NCBI RefSeq assembly: GCF_001949145.1
Contig: NW_019091408.1
Location: 1,629,758-1,655,091 of the forward strand
DNA from: Acanthaster planci
Lineage: Eukaryota; Echinodermata; Asteroidea; Valvatida; Acanthasteridae
Length of the DNA: 25,334 nucleotides
Direction of reading: 5' to 3'
Notes under the pieces: model-generated
The model's database searches: none
Seen by the model: the letters and a program-made list of their open reading frames with translations, nothing else
Told to the model about the DNA's origin: nothing
Part shown: positions 9,501 through 15,500 of the stretch, piece by piece
How positions within the stretch are numbered: the stretch's first letter is position 1
How the letters are laid out: each line of letters starts with the position of its first letter
Translations under genes and position numbers: made by a program

Positions 9501-12500
9501 GCACAACCTGGGCTCTTTTTACAAGGCTGCAGGCCTGGCTGAAATACTTGGCCGTCAATTAACGTCACCTGTCAACTTAGAGTAGTGCCTGAAGATTACT
9601 GCCTGTGGGTATAAACGTCCGTTAAATGAAATGATGAATTTGTAATGAATTTTGAAAACAAAAAAAATGATAATTATACCGGCCCAGCATCATTAAGATT
9701 TATAACTAACCCGGCGCGAAGTGGTTAAGAAGAACGAAGCAGAAAATTGATAAACATCATCAAATCAATAGCTGCAATGTACTGCGTGGTCACTGTCATG
9801 AGAGCCCAGCATACATAATGTAAGAACATTAATATTTTGGTTGGTGACCGACTAAAGAGATGCAACTTTATGTACACAGTCAAGGAAACTAGTCAAATTT
9901 TGGGGAGGACAAGAGATCACAGGACATGGCCTGTTTAATGGTTTGAGCAGGAAACAGACTTTTGGGTCATTCCATGTCAAGTCACACACCCTCCCCAGTG
10001 ACACCTCTTCAATTTACCTGATTTTTATGTTTAGGGCCAGAATTCACATATATAACAATCTACAGGTCTGTACCTACCTTAAAACAAAAGATATGGGCCT
10101 CAAATCATGGTCCAAAATTTAGTGTGCAATTCCCGGATCCAAAAAGTGGGCGTGGCACCCAAACTTTGCAGGGCCATAACTTGAAAACCGTTTGAGCTAC
10201 GAAGGTCAAACTTGGGATTCTTTCATTTGACATCAAAAGGCACTAATAGAATAAAAATCAGGCAAAGGGGAGCGGGTTGGCATCGTGGTTGTTTCCTCGC
10301 TTTGCACCAATGAGGCCTGGGTTCGAGTCCCAGCTTGGCCCAGGCTTTGTCCAGGCTTTAAGTGCATTTAGTTTCCAGTCCATACTCGCTCTCGCAGGTT
10401 TTCTCCGGGTACTCCGGTTTCCTCCTGCCTCTATAAAACTGGACCTTCTTCCTAGCTCCGTAATGTGATGCTGATTAAGAGTATGAATAAACGTACAGTT
10501 TATGGCACAAATAGCCCCAGTTGCTGAAAGCACCATTAAAGCAAAATAACAACAAAATCAGGCAAATTGAAGAGGTGTCACTGGGGAGGTTCTGGGAATT
10601 TGCGTGAAATGACATGGAATGACATTTTTTTAACTTTGGGAATTTAAAACTCCTAAATTTTACTTCCAAAAGGACGTGTGAAAACACACTTTAGTAATAA
10701 ATGAATTTTATGGTAGTTTATAAGTTAGGTACATGTAGGGACATTTTTCTACAATCTTTTTCAAGCTCATTTTTCAAACACCCACTGCTGTCGCATTCGT
10801 TCCGATCGGGCGGCATGAAAGGCACCACCCACAAAGAAAACTCAGGAATCAGGAATCTAAAATACTCCCCAACCGTAAAACCCAGAATTATCACTGCGCC
10901 TAATACCTGAAATACAACAGCACCTGTATGGAATGGGCTCATTGATTGACAAGTTTTTTCAAAATGCTTGTGCAAGTGACAGTGAGTTTTAAGTTGACTC
11001 TACATGTACTGTATAAACGGAGGCTTACTTCTGCAATCTTATCTTATTTTTAATATTTTCACTTTCTGTTCTGCTGTGTTTCAAAATGTGACAGAAACTG
11101 CAATAACTTTGTTCAGGATCTTAACTAAGTCAGTGGTACGAACTAAGCCAGCATTTAATTAATCTTGTTTTAAATTTAGTGAGGGCTAGTAAAAGTTGCT
11201 GTGGGCTAGGAACAAACTCAATTTACTAGTCCTGTGGGCGAGTACAAAACATTAAGTGCAAGGCCTGATTATTGAGAAATAATCTGCTGATTTTAAGAAA
11301 TGTCATCTAATCTAATGTCATACATGTAATCTATCAGTCAATGACTCAAAATTGAGCAAGAGGGAAGAGGCAGCAGATAAATGACAGCAACAGGCTGTTA
11401 TTTGCTTACCAAAAGATATATAATGTTAAGGTGTGGAATTTATTGCAATGTAAGGCAGGTAAGCCCTTCAGGGGCCTTCAGTATCTGGTATAATGTGCCT
11501 GATACGAACAGTCGACCATGTAAGGGAGCGTTTCATAATTGTTGAAGGCGATATTTACTGCGGTGCCGCTGTTTTTTTTAGCAGCACCACACTAGTTACC
11601 CGAAAGGTTTTAATGCTGGTACCGCAAAAATACAGCGGTACCACAGTAAATACCGCCTTCTGTAATTATGAAATGTTCCCTAACATCAGGGCATTTCATA
11701 TGTCAAATGCCCAATGAGTCTAAAATGTCTAATGGGTCGAATACATGTATGTCTGATCTGTCAACAGTGTCAAATATTGATGGGTTGATGGGTCCCGAAG
11801 GGTTTTAGTGGTATAGTGAATACTATACACATGCAGGAACAATTGATAAAACCACAAACATGTGACTCTGTTCTCAAACCTGGAAAATCTTCTGAGCAAT
11901 TTGTCTGGAATGTAATTCAGAAGTAGGGAACCTACGGCTGTGAAGAGAAAAATTGTGCAGCCCAGCCAAAATAAATCAATACTGTCTCCGCAATAACTCT
12001 GCGATGTTGAACTGGGAGGAAGTGCCTCACCTTGGACACCTGTTGTTGGTGACATCAACTTCTTAAAACGAGGTGGCACATCGAAGTTGGCTGACCACTC
12101 TTGCTTCTTTCCCTTGGCAAATTTTGTCTTGGGTCTGTTGCCGGACCTGTCCTTTTGGAAGCTGTCATTCTCCACCGTGATGTAAATATTCTCATAAGTT
12201 GCCGACTGGCCGGTCTGATTGGCTGCTTCATCGGGCTGACCCTGCAGGTTGTCTGCCAGGGTGGAACTGGCCAGCTGCTTATTGCGCTTTGCGCCGAGTT
12301 TGCCAGACCATGGTCTAGGGGCCGGCTGCTGAGTTGTCAATGCAGCCTCGTTTGATGATGCTGCAGACTGATAGACTATCGATGCAGAGTGCTGCTTCGG
12401 TTTAGAAGAGTTTGCTGAGAATGAACTATTTGTGGGCTTAGTGGACAGCTGCTTAGTTGGGGGAGTCTGTTTCGGAGGGCCACTGGACACCCAGTTAATG

Positions 12501-15500
12501 GACTGCTGACCCGGTCGGGCATAGTTCTGTTGCTTGAGAAACCTCACTTGCTGGGGAGCCTGCTTACTGGCTTGGAACTTGGGCCTGATTGGCCGGGGTT
12601 TGTGGCTTGGGTTTGACTGGTACACAGGTTTGGCCAGACGAGCATTCGGTCTGCCTGGTTTTGCGGTGATGCCAGACTAGATGGAAAGACGAGCAGAGAA
12701 AAATACATTGAAAAATATGTGAAATGTAAACTCACCAGGCATTCTTTTGAGGAACATTCCTTGATCCTCCAAAACCCTCATTTTGCACAGACACCTCATG
12801 CAGCATTTGCTGAGCCAAAGATTTTCTGTTTTAAAAATGAGCATTTTTCATTTTGCCAAATCCCAAATTCCATTTCAGAAAGTCAAATTCTGTTTCATAC
12901 CTTTAAGCATGAAAAAGGAGAGCAGGTTTTAAATTAAACCATGCATGGAAATTATTTACCTGACAATACTTCCTCCCCTTTCCAAAAAAAGACAAAAAGA
13001 AACATTGTTAAGAAATACCCTGCAATGTTTCTAACTATTTTTCTAATTTTCTGTAGTGAATATTAAAACAAAAATCCACACAATAAATGCGGCATCCCCC
13101 ACCCCTTGATTTCCCACCAGCGTGATCGTCAAAAACTTGCTACGATCAAAGTACAATTCATCAGGCATGCAACTCTTCAATTTGAAAAAAGAGGAAAATA
13201 TTCTTGCATACACAATTGCATGCGCGCAGCGCGAAGCCAGTTCGGCATGGGGTCCAGGTCCGCCTTAGGGCCCCGGAAAATTTTGAATTTTACATGCTCT
13301 GTGGTGCATTCTATGCAGTGTTTGGCCCCAGTTGAAGTGAAATTTGAGTGAAAGATATAAAAGCTTTTTATGGCATACTTTACATTAAAAACACACAAAA
13401 TGCTTCTTATTTATGATTCTTATTGAATTTTCATTATGAGAGGTATATTCTGTGAAATAAACCTGTGACATAAAATTGATATTCCCAGTTCCCACCTGTC
13501 TAATGGGTCTTTCTTTTGGATGTTTTCAACCTTGTCATGTGATTTAATCTGACTCTCTAGGCGACCTTCACTGCAACCTCTAGTGCTCTAGATCATGCCT
13601 GATTCATGTGTCATTCATGGTGTATAAAATCAGATTACATTTAAAGAAACCAGGAAATAGAAATATTTTTAACAAATTTACTAAAACCCTTGAAATTGCA
13701 TCATTGGGTTTCAATTCACCTGATTTTAAATTTTAGTTTTGCAATTTTAACCCATATTTTGATGCTTTTTTGGTTTTTATACTATTTGCATATTCATGAA
13801 CAGAACTATGATGTCATCTAAGGCACTGAATCTCAATGTCATGTTGCACTGATTTGTGCACATAAAATTTCTATATTTTTTCAACCACTGCGAAGGCAGA
13901 TTTCATTTTCTTTAGCAATTTACTGCTGTGTACGTAAATGGCAATAATCCAGCAAAAATCTTTTTCACAGAAATGTTCCAAGATAGCAAATTTGGGGTTC
14001 ACAATTTGCGCATGAAAACATCTAACTTGAACCACGTCTTGCTGGATTTACATCAAAGCAAAAGCTCCCTCACTTATCCAGAAATGCTTGGTCAATTTTT
14101 AATGTTTGAAAAAGTGCACTGTTCAGTTCACAAACCCCAACTCAAAAAAGATGTCAAACAGTCCTCATACACGTACATGAAAGAAGAGAGATACACAAAA
14201 AGTGATTCTAAGAAAAATTCAATTCCTGGATCCTTTAAATACAAGTACCGGTACATGTACAGTGAACTCACAGAGTAAGTCTTGCATGCAACAGTCACTG
14301 AATACAATATGTGATTACAACAGTGTTCTCATTAAATCTGAGCCTTAAAATGCATGTCAGTGACTGAAAACTTTGCTCTTCATCAAACACACCAAGGTAC
14401 ACCGAGCTTACTGGGTTTTGTTTAATCAAGAAATACATGTATGTACATGTAATTAGTCTTCCATTTTGACAACGGTTTCATTGTTTCGCCATGTGGTACT
14501 ACCCTTGTCCCACTGACTGAATTCCCCATATGTGCAATAAGCATACCTGTATGTGTGAGTATGAAGTTGTTTGCACCTTAATTTCATTACTAGCGGTACC
14601 ACACGTACGGTGCACGTGTGAACAGCAAATGTACCGCACCACACCGCTGCGCTGTGCCAGCTGCCACTGAGCATTTGGGGTTCATGCAAGCCACGGCACT
14701 TGCAAGTATCAGTACCAGCATGAATGACACAACCATGTGATAGAGATGCAAGTTAGCATGTTTCCAGCATAATTTGTTCATTAAAGCTAGCATTTTAAGA
14801 GGGTTTGGTAGGCATTTATTTAGAGTACTTTGCGGAAACTTTTCTTTACTTTTCAAATCACTCTTAGTGGGAAATTTTGCAAATTCTGTTTCAAGCAGTG
14901 GACTCTGTTTCAAAGTGTTGATTCCGCAAATTCCATCTCTTTCCTGCAATCACGGAAAATCACTGGCTCTACATTTTTATTTTGTCGTACTTCAAGCTTC
15001 GAAGGAGGAATCCTGCGAATTCACGTGTCCAAAATGCCCACCAAGGTCTCCAAACAAGAAGACATCTGTCTGGTTAACACATGAAGTGGAGGAAAAGGAC
15101 AGAATCTAAACTTTGGTTAAAGTTGCTCAACTTACCCCTTTGCCTTTCTTCTTGCCTTTTTGTCTGTTAACCAAGCTCCCAATACGTTGGGTTGAGTCAT
15201 CTGTGACACACTTACAAAGAACCACTCCATCAGGACCCCTGCAGATTTATATAATGAAAAGTATTCTTTATTGAAGGGATGACACACCGAAATTTACAAC
15301 CACACTGTCTTATACCCTTCAGGAACAGGGTGCGACATGCCCTGAGCTTTTGGATTCTCTTGATGGGAGCAAACATTTTGAAAACACTCAGAACTCAAAT
15401 TAGTGCAATAATCAGAACTTACCTTCTGAGTGGCAGTTTCTATCCTGAGATATCAAATAGAAGAGAAACATGCCAAGCAAATTCAGCGTAATTGTTTTCT

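Larger units (their letters stand above)
8838..12030 (-). other. TDRD7-like intron 4, 3.2 kb, rich in mobile elements
   Basis: It holds the inverted TTAA MITE (9125-9728), the foldback element with nested SINE (9966-10623) and the short hairpin element (11523-11691). Two stretches with CTAGTAAAA and CTAGCCC words, near 8930-8990 and inverted near 11180-11265, look like diverged copies of another repeat. If a LOTUS domain equivalent to the second one of vertebrate TDRD7 exists it should be encoded here; I did not find it. Confidence 0.6.

Noticed and set aside
10267-10340. A possible true tRNA gene
   Set aside because: A and B boxes are present, but a cloverleaf with paired acceptor stem is not evident, and the sequence continues into a SINE body with target duplications.
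10718-10975. Minus-strand frame with a hydrophobic stretch (VLGAVIILGF) and a good upstream AG
   Set aside because: Looked like a membrane exon, but it does not fit the TDRD7-like protein, has no matching donor in phase, and lies just beyond the foldback element. Probably chance.
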